This document shows positions 53,323-62,240 of a stretch of DNA of 64,000 bases, one piece after another (within the stretch, counting starts at the first letter, position 1; each line of letters starts with the position of its first letter). Below the pieces are notes generated by a model, which was given only the letters and a program-made list of their open reading frames with translations, did no database searches and was not told where the DNA came from. The position numbers and the translations under genes are program-made. The stretch lies in assembly GCA_902585265.1 (NCBI GenBank), contig CACICY010000001.1, positions 62,001 to 126,000 on the forward strand, given 5' to 3'. The DNA is from an uncultured Pelagibacteraceae bacterium (lineage in GTDB: Bacteria > Pseudomonadota > Alphaproteobacteria > Pelagibacterales > Pelagibacteraceae).

Positions 53323-54987
53323 ATGAGTTTTTTAGTAGTTTTCATTTTTTGTCTATTATCTTTCTTCTATTTCAGCAGCTTTGGAGCATTTTGTAATAGG
53401 TTTTTTTATAAAATTGATAAGATTGATAATGTTTTAGAATTTTGTTTACTAGGGGTTTTTTCATTATCTTTTGTTGGTCTTTTTGCAAATTTTTTTGTTA
53501 GTTTAAATACTTATTTTAATTCTCTTATTTTTATATTTTCAATTATTTATTTTTTTTTTTTAGAAAAAAATTTGAAATTAAAAATACTTAAATATTCAAT
53601 CTTAATTTCACTTATTTCATTCATAACAATAATTTTTGATTATACAAATAGACCAGACTCCGGATTATATCACCTTCCATATACAAGTCTTTTAAATGAA
53701 GAGAAGTTAATTATTGGTTCAGCAAATCTAAATGAAAGATTTGGAATAATTTCCATATTACAATACTTGTCTGCTATTAATAATAATTTTCTTTTTAATG
53801 AAAATGGAATTTTAATACCTTTAGTAATTATTTATTCTTCAACTTTATTATTTTTTTTTAATATATTTTTTAATGGTGAACAAAATAATAATTTAAGAGT
53901 TTTATCTTTTCTGTTTATTATTTTCATATTAACAAATTTGAATAGGTATAGTGGATTTGGAAACGATGGACCAGCACATTTTTATTATTTTATACTAACT
54001 TATTATTATTTAGAATTCAGTAATACAAAACTCGCTAATAAAGGTTTTAAACTTATAACAATAATTTCTATATATATATTTCTAATAAAACCATTTTTTA
54101 TTTTACTATTTATACTTCCATTAATTTATATAATTAGTAATTATAAAAATATAAGAATTTTAAATAGTATAAATTTTTTTGCATTATTTATAATCTCACT
54201 TTGGTTAATAAAAAATTTTATGGTTACTGGATGCCTTCTTTATCCTATAGATTTTACATGTATTCAAAAATTTGATTGGACACTAGATCCATCTTTAATT
54301 GCAATTGAAGCTGAGGCATGGACTAAAGGTTGGCCAGATACAACGGATAAAAGCATTAACTATGAAGAATATGTAAAAAATTTTTATTGGATAGATACTT
54401 GGATTAACAATCACATGAAAATAATTTTTAAAAAATTATCTCCATTTATAATATTACTTGTTATTTTAACGATTATTGTTTTATCAAAGAATTTAAAAAA
54501 TAAGTTAAATCGAGAAAAAAAATATATTGAACTTTTAGTTTTTAATTTGATTGTAATATTTATATGGTTTTTGCTTTATCCTAATTACAGATTTGGATTA
54601 AGCTTATATGGAAATTTTTTTTCATTATTTTTTATAATTATTTTTTTCAATAGATTATGTTTAAAAAATATTTTTTTTTATAATTGTATAATTTTTTTTA
54701 TTTTTTTTTCGAGCTTTGCGATTATTTTAAAAAATATAAACAGAATATACATTAATTTTTCTACTACATACATTGATTATCCTTGGCCAAGAATGAACTC
54801 TCATTACGCAACAAATCAGAAGCTTATTAATGAGCCAATAGAATTTAATGGAGAAGCAATATATTATATCACTCCAAAAGGAGAATTATGTTTTTATAGT
54901 AAATCACCATGTACTCATAAAAAAGATTTAAAAATAAAAAATGAGATGGTTTTTAATTTTTATAAAAAATATACTATTGATGATTAA
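53323..54987 (+). CDS. Large membrane protein, GT-C-like, of polysaccharide clusters
   Basis: A 554 aa protein with about 11-13 hydrophobic segments and a C-terminal soluble tail. The segment RPDSGLYHLPYTSLLNEEKLIIGSANLNERFG (about residues 110-142), placed after an early helix, resembles the LIC_10190-type family of membrane proteins in surface-sugar clusters, and its Asp could be the catalytic residue of a GT-C fold. CLLYPIDFTC and NYRFGLSLYGNFF are further conserved-looking parts. An 11-T run at 53550-53560 lies in the coding region. Function not established. Confidence 0.6.
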   Translation: MSFLVVFIFCLLSFFYFSSFGAFCNRFFYKIDKIDNVLEFCLLGVFSLSFVGLFANFFVSLNTYFNSLIFIFSIIYFFFLEKNLKLKILKYSILISLISFITIIFDYTNRPDSGLYHLPYTSLLNEEKLIIGSANLNERFGIISILQYLSAINNNFLFNENGILIPLVIIYSSTLLFFFNIFFNGEQNNNLRVLSFLFIIFILTNLNRYSGFGNDGPAHFYYFILTYYYLEFSNTKLANKGFKLITIISIYIFLIKPFFILLFILPLIYIISNYKNIRILNSINFFALFIISLWLIKNFMVTGCLLYPIDFTCIQKFDWTLDPSLIAIEAEAWTKGWPDTTDKSINYEEYVKNFYWIDTWINNHMKIIFKKLSPFIILLVILTIIVLSKNLKNKLNREKKYIELLVFNLIVIFIWFLLYPNYRFGLSLYGNFFSLFFIIIFFNRLCLKNIFFYNCIIFFIFFSSFAIILKNINRIYINFSTTYIDYPWPRMNSHYATNQKLINEPIEFNGEAIYYITPKGELCFYSKSPCTHKKDLKIKNEMVFNFYKKYTIDD

Positions 54988-55023
54988 CAAATCTAATATA
55001 AATCTATTTTAATTAATAAGAAA

Positions 55024-56481
55024 ATGAATAATAAAATTTATAATAATAACAATGTTATAAAACCTTTATTTTTTATTTTTTTTTTCTTCATTTGGTGCTC
55101 TATTGATACAAACTTTGAAAATAGTTTGGGTATTTTCAAAAAAGCTAGTTTTACAAATATAATATTATTTACAAGATCTACATTTCTTCCATTTATTACT
55201 TTTTTAATAATTTTTATTTTTTTCATAAAAAAAAAATTAGATATAAAATTTTTGGAAAATAATAATATAATTAGATTAATATTTTATACCTTTATTTCTT
55301 TTTTATTAATTCAGTTAATTAGCCATTTAATATCTGGTAACAAAATAATATTTATATACTATTTTTTTCTGTCTTTTTTTTTAATAATTTATTTTTATTT
55401 TTCTAGCTATAATAAATTACTTAATTTAAGTTTTTATTTATCTTTATTTTTTTTAATTTCTTATTTTATATTTTTTGGTTTTTTGAGTTTTAAACATTTT
55501 TTTACTAATGGTGACCTTCACTTATATGGTACTTTTCCAACAGTTTATAAGTCTATATTAACTGTTTCTTCAAATCCGATAAGATCATCAGGCTTATCTA
55601 GGGTTGCAATGTTGATATATATACCATTTTATTTATATTTATTAATTACACCTTTTTCAAAAAAAAAAATTTTAACTATTTTTATACTAACATTTATCTT
55701 ACTTCTAACCCAATCTAGAACAACTAGTTTATTTTGGATACTATTTATATTGCTTTCAAGTTATTGGTATTTAAGAGATTATAAATTTCTTTCTTATATT
55801 AAAAAAATTTCAATGCTACTTATATTACCATTTTTAATTACAGGAGGAATTATCTCTATTAAATATAATTTAATATCAAATTCAATAATAATTACTGATA
55901 ATTCAAACGATATAGTTGGGATCAAATTTTTCAATAAAGATTTAATTTTAGATAAAAAAGATTTAATTTTAGATAAAAAAGATTTAATTTTAGATAATAA
56001 AGAAATCACATACAAAGAAATAGTTGAAGATAAAGAAAAAAAAAAGATAGTAGTATTAAGACCTATTGATGACACTAATTTTTCTGGGAGAGTAGAATAT
56101 TGGAAAAATATTATTAACAAAAATGATAAATATTTTATTGGATATGGTTTTTTAGGAGATAGATTTCTTATAAATCATAATGCATCAAATATTTTATTTT
56201 ATACATTTGCTAGCGGTGGATTGTTAGCCTCAATGCTACTTATTTTTATAATTATTAGATGTGTATTCAGTTGCATCAATCTAATGTTTATAAAAAAAAT
56301 TAATCTAAAAAGACAAAATATTGTTCTTATAAGTTCGATTTTTTATTTAGCATTTCTTACATTCAGAGGGATAGCTGAAAACAGTTATGCAATATTTAGT
56401 ATTGATCAAATAATTTTTTTGCAAAGCCTGTTTATAGTTGAATTGGGAAGAAAAGACATACGAAAGAAATATGAAAAATAA
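55024..56481 (+). CDS. O-antigen polymerase/ligase-like membrane protein with internal 7-residue repeat
   Basis: A 485 aa protein with about ten membrane segments and a long periplasmic loop (about residues 285-370) before RVEYWKNIINKNDKYFIGYGFLGDRF and NHNASNILFYTFASGG, which is the layout of Wzy/WaaL proteins. Inside the loop the heptad KDLILDK occurs three times in tandem. It is the second of three such proteins in the cluster; here the His motif reads NHNASN instead of THPHNI, so a polymerase role is a little more likely than a ligase. It overlaps the next gene by 11 bases. Confidence 0.7.
   Translation: MNNKIYNNNNVIKPLFFIFFFFIWCSIDTNFENSLGIFKKASFTNIILFTRSTFLPFITFLIIFIFFIKKKLDIKFLENNNIIRLIFYTFISFLLIQLISHLISGNKIIFIYYFFLSFFLIIYFYFSSYNKLLNLSFYLSLFFLISYFIFFGFLSFKHFFTNGDLHLYGTFPTVYKSILTVSSNPIRSSGLSRVAMLIYIPFYLYLLITPFSKKKILTIFILTFILLLTQSRTTSLFWILFILLSSYWYLRDYKFLSYIKKISMLLILPFLITGGIISIKYNLISNSIIITDNSNDIVGIKFFNKDLILDKKDLILDKKDLILDNKEITYKEIVEDKEKKKIVVLRPIDDTNFSGRVEYWKNIINKNDKYFIGYGFLGDRFLINHNASNILFYTFASGGLLASMLLIFIIIRCVFSCINLMFIKKINLKRQNIVLISSIFYLAFLTFRGIAENSYAIFSIDQIIFLQSLFIVELGRKDIRKKYEK
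55936..55998 (+). repeat. Tandem repeat, 3 x 21 bases
   Basis: Three copies of AAAGATTTAATTTTAGATAAA (the unit is 21 bases) at 55936-55956, 55957-55977 and 55978-55998; the first two are identical and the third differs only in its last base. In frame, so each copy adds KDLILDK to the periplasmic loop of the polymerase-like protein. Copy number could vary between strains without loss of frame. Confidence 0.95.
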
Positions 56482-57421
56482 AAAAATTATTTATTACTGG
56501 GCATCAAATATTTCAAATAATAATGGAGAAGGTATTTTAGGAGACAATTTTCTTAAGCTCATGAAAATTAATTTTAAAAATTATAAATTTGTTTCATTAA
56601 ATAAGTTTAAATACATTAATCAGAATACATTTTTTTATAAATATATTTTAACAATTTGGGCAGGTTTACTGCTATGGAAATATTATATATTTGGCAAAAA
56701 AGTTTCTTATATTAATTTTTTACCAGCTTGGAATTTTATATTAATTTTAATTCTTCCCCCTGGGACAATACTTGGCCCTGTAACAGGATCATATAATAGA
56801 TCTAAATACAATTTTGTTATAAAGATTTTAACTTTAATTGGTCTAAAAATTTTAAATTTGCGCAATAAAAAAATTTTATTTTCCCATAATTTTTTTTCAA
56901 AATATTTTAAAAAAAATAAAAAATATTTTTACAATTTTCTACTTTATAACTTTAAGATTAAAAATTCTTCAAGAACAAAGAAATATGACTATATTTTTTA
57001 TATTAAAAAACATCATAACAAAATGAACAGTTTCTTGATAAAATTAATTATTAAACTTTCAGAAAATTATAAAGTATGTGTCGTAGGAGAAAAAATAATA
57101 TCGAAGAAAAATGTATTTAATATGGGTTTTGTAAGTAGAGCAAAAACATTAAAATTAATTTATTTATCTAAGGCGGCAGTTACATCACCTGAAAACTTGT
57201 ACAGTTATTTTTTACTTGACTGTGTTAGTTGTAAGTTAATAGTGTTTTTTAATAAAAACTATAAATCTAATAAAGATCTCAAAACAGAATTACTAAGACC
57301 AATTGATTTTCATAACTATTCAAAATCAATCAAGATTATTGAAGGTATGAATTTAAAAAAAATAAATAAAAAAATATATTTTAAATCTTACAAATTTAAT
57401 GATTATTTAATTGATTTATAA
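56471..57421 (+). CDS. Probable glycosyltransferase (GT4/GT-B-like)
   Basis: A 316 aa protein. IIYYWASNISNNNGEGILGDNFLKLM opens like a GT-B acceptor domain, FLPAWNFILILILPPGTILGPVTGSYN is a hydrophobic stretch (about residues 82-108), and the C-terminal half has KVCVVGEKI, NVFNMGFVSRAKTLKLIYLSKAAVTSPENLYSYFLLDCVSC, which matches the GT4 donor-site pattern (G-x(n)-LY-x-x-A-x-x-x-x-P-S-x-x-E) in a degenerate form. Start at the ATG 56471, overlapping the previous gene by 11 bases. Its end overlaps the convergent ligase-like gene by 19 bases. Sugar unknown. Confidence 0.65.
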   Translation: MKNKKIIYYWASNISNNNGEGILGDNFLKLMKINFKNYKFVSLNKFKYINQNTFFYKYILTIWAGLLLWKYYIFGKKVSYINFLPAWNFILILILPPGTILGPVTGSYNRSKYNFVIKILTLIGLKILNLRNKKILFSHNFFSKYFKKNKKYFYNFLLYNFKIKNSSRTKKYDYIFYIKKHHNKMNSFLIKLIIKLSENYKVCVVGEKIISKKNVFNMGFVSRAKTLKLIYLSKAAVTSPENLYSYFLLDCVSCKLIVFFNKNYKSNKDLKTELLRPIDFHNYSKSIKIIEGMNLKKINKKIYFKSYKFNDYLIDL

Positions 57422-58716
57422 CAATTATTTAAATATGGGACTAAGCCCAAACAAATAAAATAAAAAATTCCGTTAAAAGTAGAAAAAAAAGACCCAGTGG
57501 TTTGAATTGGAAAAAAAAGAATAAAAATGTAAGACAGTAACAAGGCTTTAACATTAGAGTTAGTATTTTTTATTGATTGTAATAATATATTAATGATCAA
57601 AAATACGAAAAGTGTGATACCAACAGTTCCGGTTTCTGAAAAAATTTCTATATAAATATTATGTGGGTGTGTTGCGCACCCATAATCATTAGGAATATTT
57701 AAATCAGATTTATTAGTGTACTTAGGATTTTTACACGAATTTCTAAAAGTTTTTATACCACTGCCAATAAGAATATTTTGTTTACCAATCTCGAATGCTT
57801 TTGAATAATGTTTAAACCATTGTGTTTCAAAAAAATTGTTTTCATTAGCTCTATTTTTTTGTTTAAGATGAGATTCAAAAGAATGTTTCCGCTCGTTAAA
57901 ATAATTTCTTTGAATGTTGAAAAAAATTTTTTCAATATAAGTAAAACCAAGTTGTCCAGATGTATAAGTTATTTTATCTCTCAAATTTTTAGATAAAGAA
58001 AAAGTAATCAATGAAATTGATATTAAAATTATTAATAATTTAAATGAATTGATCAAATTAATTTTCTTATTAAAAAATATAAAAATAAAACATGAGAGAA
58101 AATATAATATTGCGGGAGCCCTATCGCCTGTTAAAAGTACAGCAAAAAAACTTAAGATAAATAAAATTGATTCAATTTTTATATTTTTAAATACTAAAAT
58201 TAGATAAATAAATGCTGGTGATAAAAGTTTAACAATATAGCTTCCTGCTACACTCTCATCATAAAAAAGTCCATTAATTCTATTTATATTTCTATAAGTC
58301 GTGATCTCATAGTAAAAAAATTCAATTATAACCGAGATTGATATAATTATAATTGCAAATAAAGTAGAAATTGAGAAGTTTTTAAAATTTTTTTTTTTAT
58401 CAGTTAACCAAAAAAAAAGAAGAATGCTGAAGAGAAGATTTTTTATTAGACCTAAAGAGCCAATTACTGACAAATATAAATTTTCTGAAAAAAAAAGGTT
58501 CAATAAAATAAAAGTTAAAAAAAAAAGAAAATAATATTTATATCTATTTATTAGTTCTTTAATATCCTTGATATACTTAAATGACCCAAAGACTATTATT
58601 AATAATAAATTTAAATTTAGTACATAATTTCCCGTTATTATGGAAAATGGAATTATTATTATCAATATATCAAGATAATTATAATAATTATTAAATATCT
58701 TTTTTTTTAAAAACAT
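57403..58716 (-). CDS. O-antigen ligase family membrane protein (WaaL/Wzy-like)
   Basis: A 437 aa protein with about ten to eleven helices. The periplasmic loop has GSGIKTFRNSCKNP and the signature THPHNIYIEIFSETGTVG (near residue 348), shared almost word for word with the protein at 44970-46223. The two may be ligase and polymerase, or alternative polymerases with different specificities. It stands alone in its direction between two rightward genes. Confidence 0.84.
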   Translation of the reverse strand: MFLKKKIFNNYYNYLDILIIIIPFSIITGNYVLNLNLLLIIVFGSFKYIKDIKELINRYKYYFLFFLTFILLNLFFSENLYLSVIGSLGLIKNLLFSILLFFWLTDKKKNFKNFSISTLFAIIIISISVIIEFFYYEITTYRNINRINGLFYDESVAGSYIVKLLSPAFIYLILVFKNIKIESILFILSFFAVLLTGDRAPAILYFLSCFIFIFFNKKINLINSFKLLIILISISLITFSLSKNLRDKITYTSGQLGFTYIEKIFFNIQRNYFNERKHSFESHLKQKNRANENNFFETQWFKHYSKAFEIGKQNILIGSGIKTFRNSCKNPKYTNKSDLNIPNDYGCATHPHNIYIEIFSETGTVGITLFVFLIINILLQSIKNTNSNVKALLLSYIFILFFPIQTTGSFFSTFNGIFYFICLGLVPYLNNCYKSIK

Positions 58717-58790
58717 TATGAAATATTATGATTATTTATAATTTATAACTTTAAAATATAGAAAATAAATGTTTATCTTACTTATCAAGT

Positions 58791-59819
58791 ATGATTTCTG
58801 AATATTTTTATAATGATATGAGCTTAGAAAAATATGTTGTATTATTTATATCATTTGGATTTATATTGTTAGTTATTTCTCATCTTACTAATGTTTTTTT
58901 TATTAAGTTCAACATTCTTGATTTTCCTAATGAAAGAAAAATTCACAAAAAACCAATACCAAACTCAGGCGGTACGATATTAATTGTATCGATTTTTTTA
59001 TTCTATATTATTTTAGACGTCATATTTAAAATAAACTTATACTTTTATATAAATATAATCATAATTTCTTTAATTTTTTATATATTGGGTTTAGTTGACG
59101 ATTTAAAGAACCCTAGAACAATAATTAAAATTTTTTTGATTTTTATTATATTAATTTTATCACTATTGAAATTTAGTGAATTAGTTGTTTCAGAATTAAG
59201 GTTTAATTATATTTATGAACAAAGTATTTCTTTAGGATATTTGGCAATCCCATTTACTATATTTTGCGTTTTTATGTTTTTTAATGCTTTAAATTATTCA
59301 GATGGTAAAAATGGTATATGTATATCTTATTCTATTTTTTTAATGATTTTTCTTTCATTAATTAATAGTGATAATGATAATGATTTATTCAATCATTTTA
59401 TAATCTTATCTCTATCAATTCTATTAATTTTTAATTTAAGTAATAAACTGTTTTTAGGAAACAGCGGAGTCAATTTTATTTCTATATTCTTAAGTCTACT
59501 TATTATTAAAATATACAATTTTGATAAAAGTATTCTTTTTTGTGATGAAATATTTCTTTTGATGCTAATACCTGGGGTAGATGCTGCTCGAGTTACAATT
59601 CTAAGAATTTATAAGAAAATTTCTCCATTCAGCCCAGATAGAAATCATTTCCACCACTATTTGTCAAAATTCATAAATAATAATTATATTTGGGTTATAT
59701 ATTTGTTTCTATCTTCACTACCGATCATTGTCTTATATATTTCATCAAATTTCTTAATAGCAGTTTTTATTCCTATAATTATCTATACATTATTAATATT
59801 TAAATCTTTTAATTATTGA
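58791..59819 (+). CDS. MraY/WecA-type polyprenyl-phosphate sugar-1-phosphate transferase, altered active site
   Basis: A membrane protein of 342 aa with about ten helices. FPNERKIHKKPIPNSGGT, the GLVDDLKNPRT motif (DDxxN, near residue 103) and DRNHFHHYL (His motif, near residue 284) assign it to the WecA/TagO family that starts glycan assembly on undecaprenyl phosphate. Two usual acidic sites are changed: NALNYSDGKNGI has Asn where the second Asp of NAxNxxDGxDGL is expected, and FLGNSGVNF has Asn in place of the Asp in FLGDSG. Both belong to the metal/phosphate centre in MraY structures. The gene is otherwise intact. Activity is uncertain. Confidence 0.75.
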   Translation: MISEYFYNDMSLEKYVVLFISFGFILLVISHLTNVFFIKFNILDFPNERKIHKKPIPNSGGTILIVSIFLFYIILDVIFKINLYFYINIIIISLIFYILGLVDDLKNPRTIIKIFLIFIILILSLLKFSELVVSELRFNYIYEQSISLGYLAIPFTIFCVFMFFNALNYSDGKNGICISYSIFLMIFLSLINSDNDNDLFNHFIILSLSILLIFNLSNKLFLGNSGVNFISIFLSLLIIKIYNFDKSILFCDEIFLLMLIPGVDAARVTILRIYKKISPFSPDRNHFHHYLSKFINNNYIWVIYLFLSSLPIIVLYISSNFLIAVFIPIIIYTLLIFKSFNY

Positions 59820-61052
59820 GTTTAATGAGTCAGAGACAAAAATAATCAAAAAACCTGAAGCTTGGAAAATTACTCGATCTAAAGAACCGGATATCAACCA
59901 TTTATAGTTTTCTGTATCATTGAATAAGTAGATAATAAATATAAGCAAAATTGAAATTGAAGAGAAATATAGTACATCTAAATTTTTTTTGTATTTTTTA
60001 TTTACATACAAAATAAAAATAAACAAAACCCATATTGGATATTTAAACAGTGCAATTATTATATGAGTAATAATAAATAATGATTTTTCATATGAAAAAT
60101 GCAAATCAGACAGAAAAGTTGAGTCACTTAAAGACATATCAAATGAATAATTAAAACTTAAAAGATAAAATTTTAAAAAAATAAAAGAAAAGCTTAAAAA
60201 AATTAACACAAATTTATTTTTAAGATTTTGAAAATAAAATATATATAAATTAATAATAATGAAAAAAAAAATCCCTTCATTTTTTGACCAAAGTAATAAT
60301 GAACTAAATACAGTTAGAAGCAATATTTGAGAACTTTTCAAATTTTTTAAATCCATTTTTTTCATTAAATTGCATATGATAACTATTATAGAGAAGATTA
60401 GAATTTCTTGATATCCGCTGAATAAAAATTTGTCATATGTTAAAAATATTAATATTGTTGAAATGATCAGTTTATTTGTAAAATCTTTAGATACGTTTTC
60501 TATTACAGATAAAATTGCGCACAAATATAATATTATATAAAATATTCTTCCATAGAACTCATAATCATAAAAAGACATATTCCAAAAAATACCCCAGAAA
60601 ATTCCGCCTAAGTGTGGTTGGTTGTACCGATCAGCATTTATTAAATTAAAAAAATTGAAATTTTCTTTAAAATTAAATGCATGAAAATACCATCCATGTC
60701 CATCCCATTCTAGTTTAGGATTTCCTGCTAGATCAAATACAAGAATAAGAGAGAAAACAATAAATAATAGATAATTTTTAACAAAGTACCTTTGTAGAAA
60801 AAAATTTTTATTCAATATTAAACCTATTAAACTAATACTAAATAAAATTGCTAAAATATAAATATTTTTAATGTTTAAAAAAGATGTAATCAGTAAAACT
60901 AGCATCACAATTAAAATATTAATCGAAAATATATTTAATAAAGATAATTTTTTAAAAATTTGATTATTACTTATCAAATTTAATGTGTAGAAATTACTCA
61001 ATAAAATTGATGAGGTAATAATTAAAAATAATATATTTAGTATCTCAATCAT
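59793..61052 (-). CDS. Multi-spanning membrane protein, unassigned
   Basis: A 419 aa protein with about eleven hydrophobic segments. After the third or fourth helix it has GNPKLEWDGHGWYFHAFNFKENFNFFNLINADRYNQPHLGG (near residues 110-150); the acidic/aromatic DGHGW loop suggests a GT-C transferase active-site loop. No named family recognised. Its 3' end overlaps the convergent WecA-like gene by 27 bases, and its start overlaps the preceding small gene by 8 bases, so the two leftward genes probably act together. Confidence 0.5.
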   Translation of the reverse strand: MIEILNILFLIITSSILLSNFYTLNLISNNQIFKKLSLLNIFSINILIVMLVLLITSFLNIKNIYILAILFSISLIGLILNKNFFLQRYFVKNYLLFIVFSLILVFDLAGNPKLEWDGHGWYFHAFNFKENFNFFNLINADRYNQPHLGGIFWGIFWNMSFYDYEFYGRIFYIILYLCAILSVIENVSKDFTNKLIISTILIFLTYDKFLFSGYQEILIFSIIVIICNLMKKMDLKNLKSSQILLLTVFSSLLLWSKNEGIFFFIIINLYIFYFQNLKNKFVLIFLSFSFIFLKFYLLSFNYSFDMSLSDSTFLSDLHFSYEKSLFIITHIIIALFKYPIWVLFIFILYVNKKYKKNLDVLYFSSISILLIFIIYLFNDTENYKWLISGSLDRVIFQASGFLIIFVSDSLNSIIKRFKY

Positions 61053-61461
61053 TATTGTACTTAATTAGATAGCATTCACCTTGTTGGTCTAAAATAGTGA
61101 ATTTTCTATTGATTTCTTTTAAATCCTCAATTTTGTAATTTAATAAAATTTCTAATTTATTATTTTTAATATTAGAATTAAATTTATTTAGAAATATTGC
61201 AGAGCTTGGATATATTTGCTTATTTATTACACTAACTTCACTGCTATCAATTTCAAATTTATTAATGATATCATTAATGTAGCCATACCCCATGGGATAA
61301 CAAAAACCATAATTATTTAGCATGCGAGAATTAGGGTCTTTCGTTAATAATAAATATACATTTAAAAAAAAATTTAATTTAATCATTAAAACTAACATAA
61401 TTATAAAGGTAAAAATTATTCTGTTTTTGTAATTTTTTTTAATTTTAAAAAATTTAATCAT
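61045..61461 (-). CDS. Small membrane-anchored protein, unassigned
   Basis: 138 aa with one membrane helix near the N-terminus (about residues 14-36) and a periplasmic C-terminal domain of 100 residues containing YGFCYPMGYGYINDI (near residue 50) and a C-terminal Cys in GECYLIKY. I do not recognise a family. It precedes the large membrane protein with an 8-base overlap and so may be a subunit or soluble domain that other members of the family carry in one chain. Confidence 0.5.
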   Translation of the reverse strand: MIKFFKIKKNYKNRIIFTFIIMLVLMIKLNFFLNVYLLLTKDPNSRMLNNYGFCYPMGYGYINDIINKFEIDSSEVSVINKQIYPSSAIFLNKFNSNIKNNKLEILLNYKIEDLKEINRKFTILDQQGECYLIKYNND

Positions 61462-61524
61462 TATGAATATTTTATTTTTTGTTTCTAATTATACAAACAG
61501 TAATATATATAATTATAAATATTC

Positions 61525-62238
61525 ATGATTTCAAATAACAAATTCAAGATTTCTATAATAGTACCTTGCTATAACGAGAAAGATACAATCAAATTAATTA
61601 TAGATAAAATTTATAAATCTAAGCTTGAGATTTATGAAGTAATATTAATTGATGATAATTCATCAGATGGCTCAAAAAAAATTGTAGATAATTTTAAAAA
61701 TAATTATTTCAATTTAAAAGTAATTTTTCATGATCGAAATTTTGGAAAAGGTAGAGCAATTAAAAATGGAATTTTAAAATCAACTGGTGATATAATTTTA
61801 ATACAAGATGCAGATTTAGAATATGATCCAGACGATTATGAAAAACTCATTCTACCTTTTTTAAAATACGATGCTGATGTAGTTTATGGTAGTCGTTTTA
61901 TTGGTGGCGATGGACCTAAAAGACTCCATTTTTTTTGGCATACAATCGCTAATAAATTTCTAACAACTTTAACAAATATTTTCACAAACCTTAATATGAC
62001 TGATATGGAAACTGGCTATAAAGTCTTTAAAAAAAAATATATAGAGCCAGAAAAACTAGAGCAGGATAGTTTTGGAATAGAACCTGAATTAACAATTAAA
62101 CTAGCAAAAAAAAAGGTAAAATTTTTTGAAGTTCCAGTATCTTATAATGGAAGAAGTTATGAACAGGGAAAAAAAATTTCTATCAAAGATGCGTTTGTAG
62201 CTATTTATTGTATCCTAAAATATTCTTTTTTTAAATAA
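61525..62238 (+). CDS. GT2 glycosyltransferase, DPM1-like (soluble)
   Basis: A 237 aa GT-A enzyme without C-terminal membrane helices, like dolichyl-phosphate mannose synthase: SIIVPCYNEKDTIK, VILIDDNSSDGS, GKGRAIKNGILKSTGDIILIQDADLEYDPDDY (metal site near residue 97), VVYGSRFIGGD, MTDMETGYKVF and EPELTIKLAKK. It is probably the synthase of an undecaprenyl-phosphate sugar. Strongly similar to the next gene, which faces it. Confidence 0.9.
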   Translation: MISNNKFKISIIVPCYNEKDTIKLIIDKIYKSKLEIYEVILIDDNSSDGSKKIVDNFKNNYFNLKVIFHDRNFGKGRAIKNGILKSTGDIILIQDADLEYDPDDYEKLILPFLKYDADVVYGSRFIGGDGPKRLHFFWHTIANKFLTTLTNIFTNLNMTDMETGYKVFKKKYIEPEKLEQDSFGIEPELTIKLAKKKVKFFEVPVSYNGRSYEQGKKISIKDAFVAIYCILKYSFFK

Positions 62239-62240
62239 AG

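Noticed and set aside
55794..56120. 108-codon minus-strand frame over the 21-base repeats
   Set aside because: It exists only because the repeat keeps both strands open; the plus-strand protein has clear family features.
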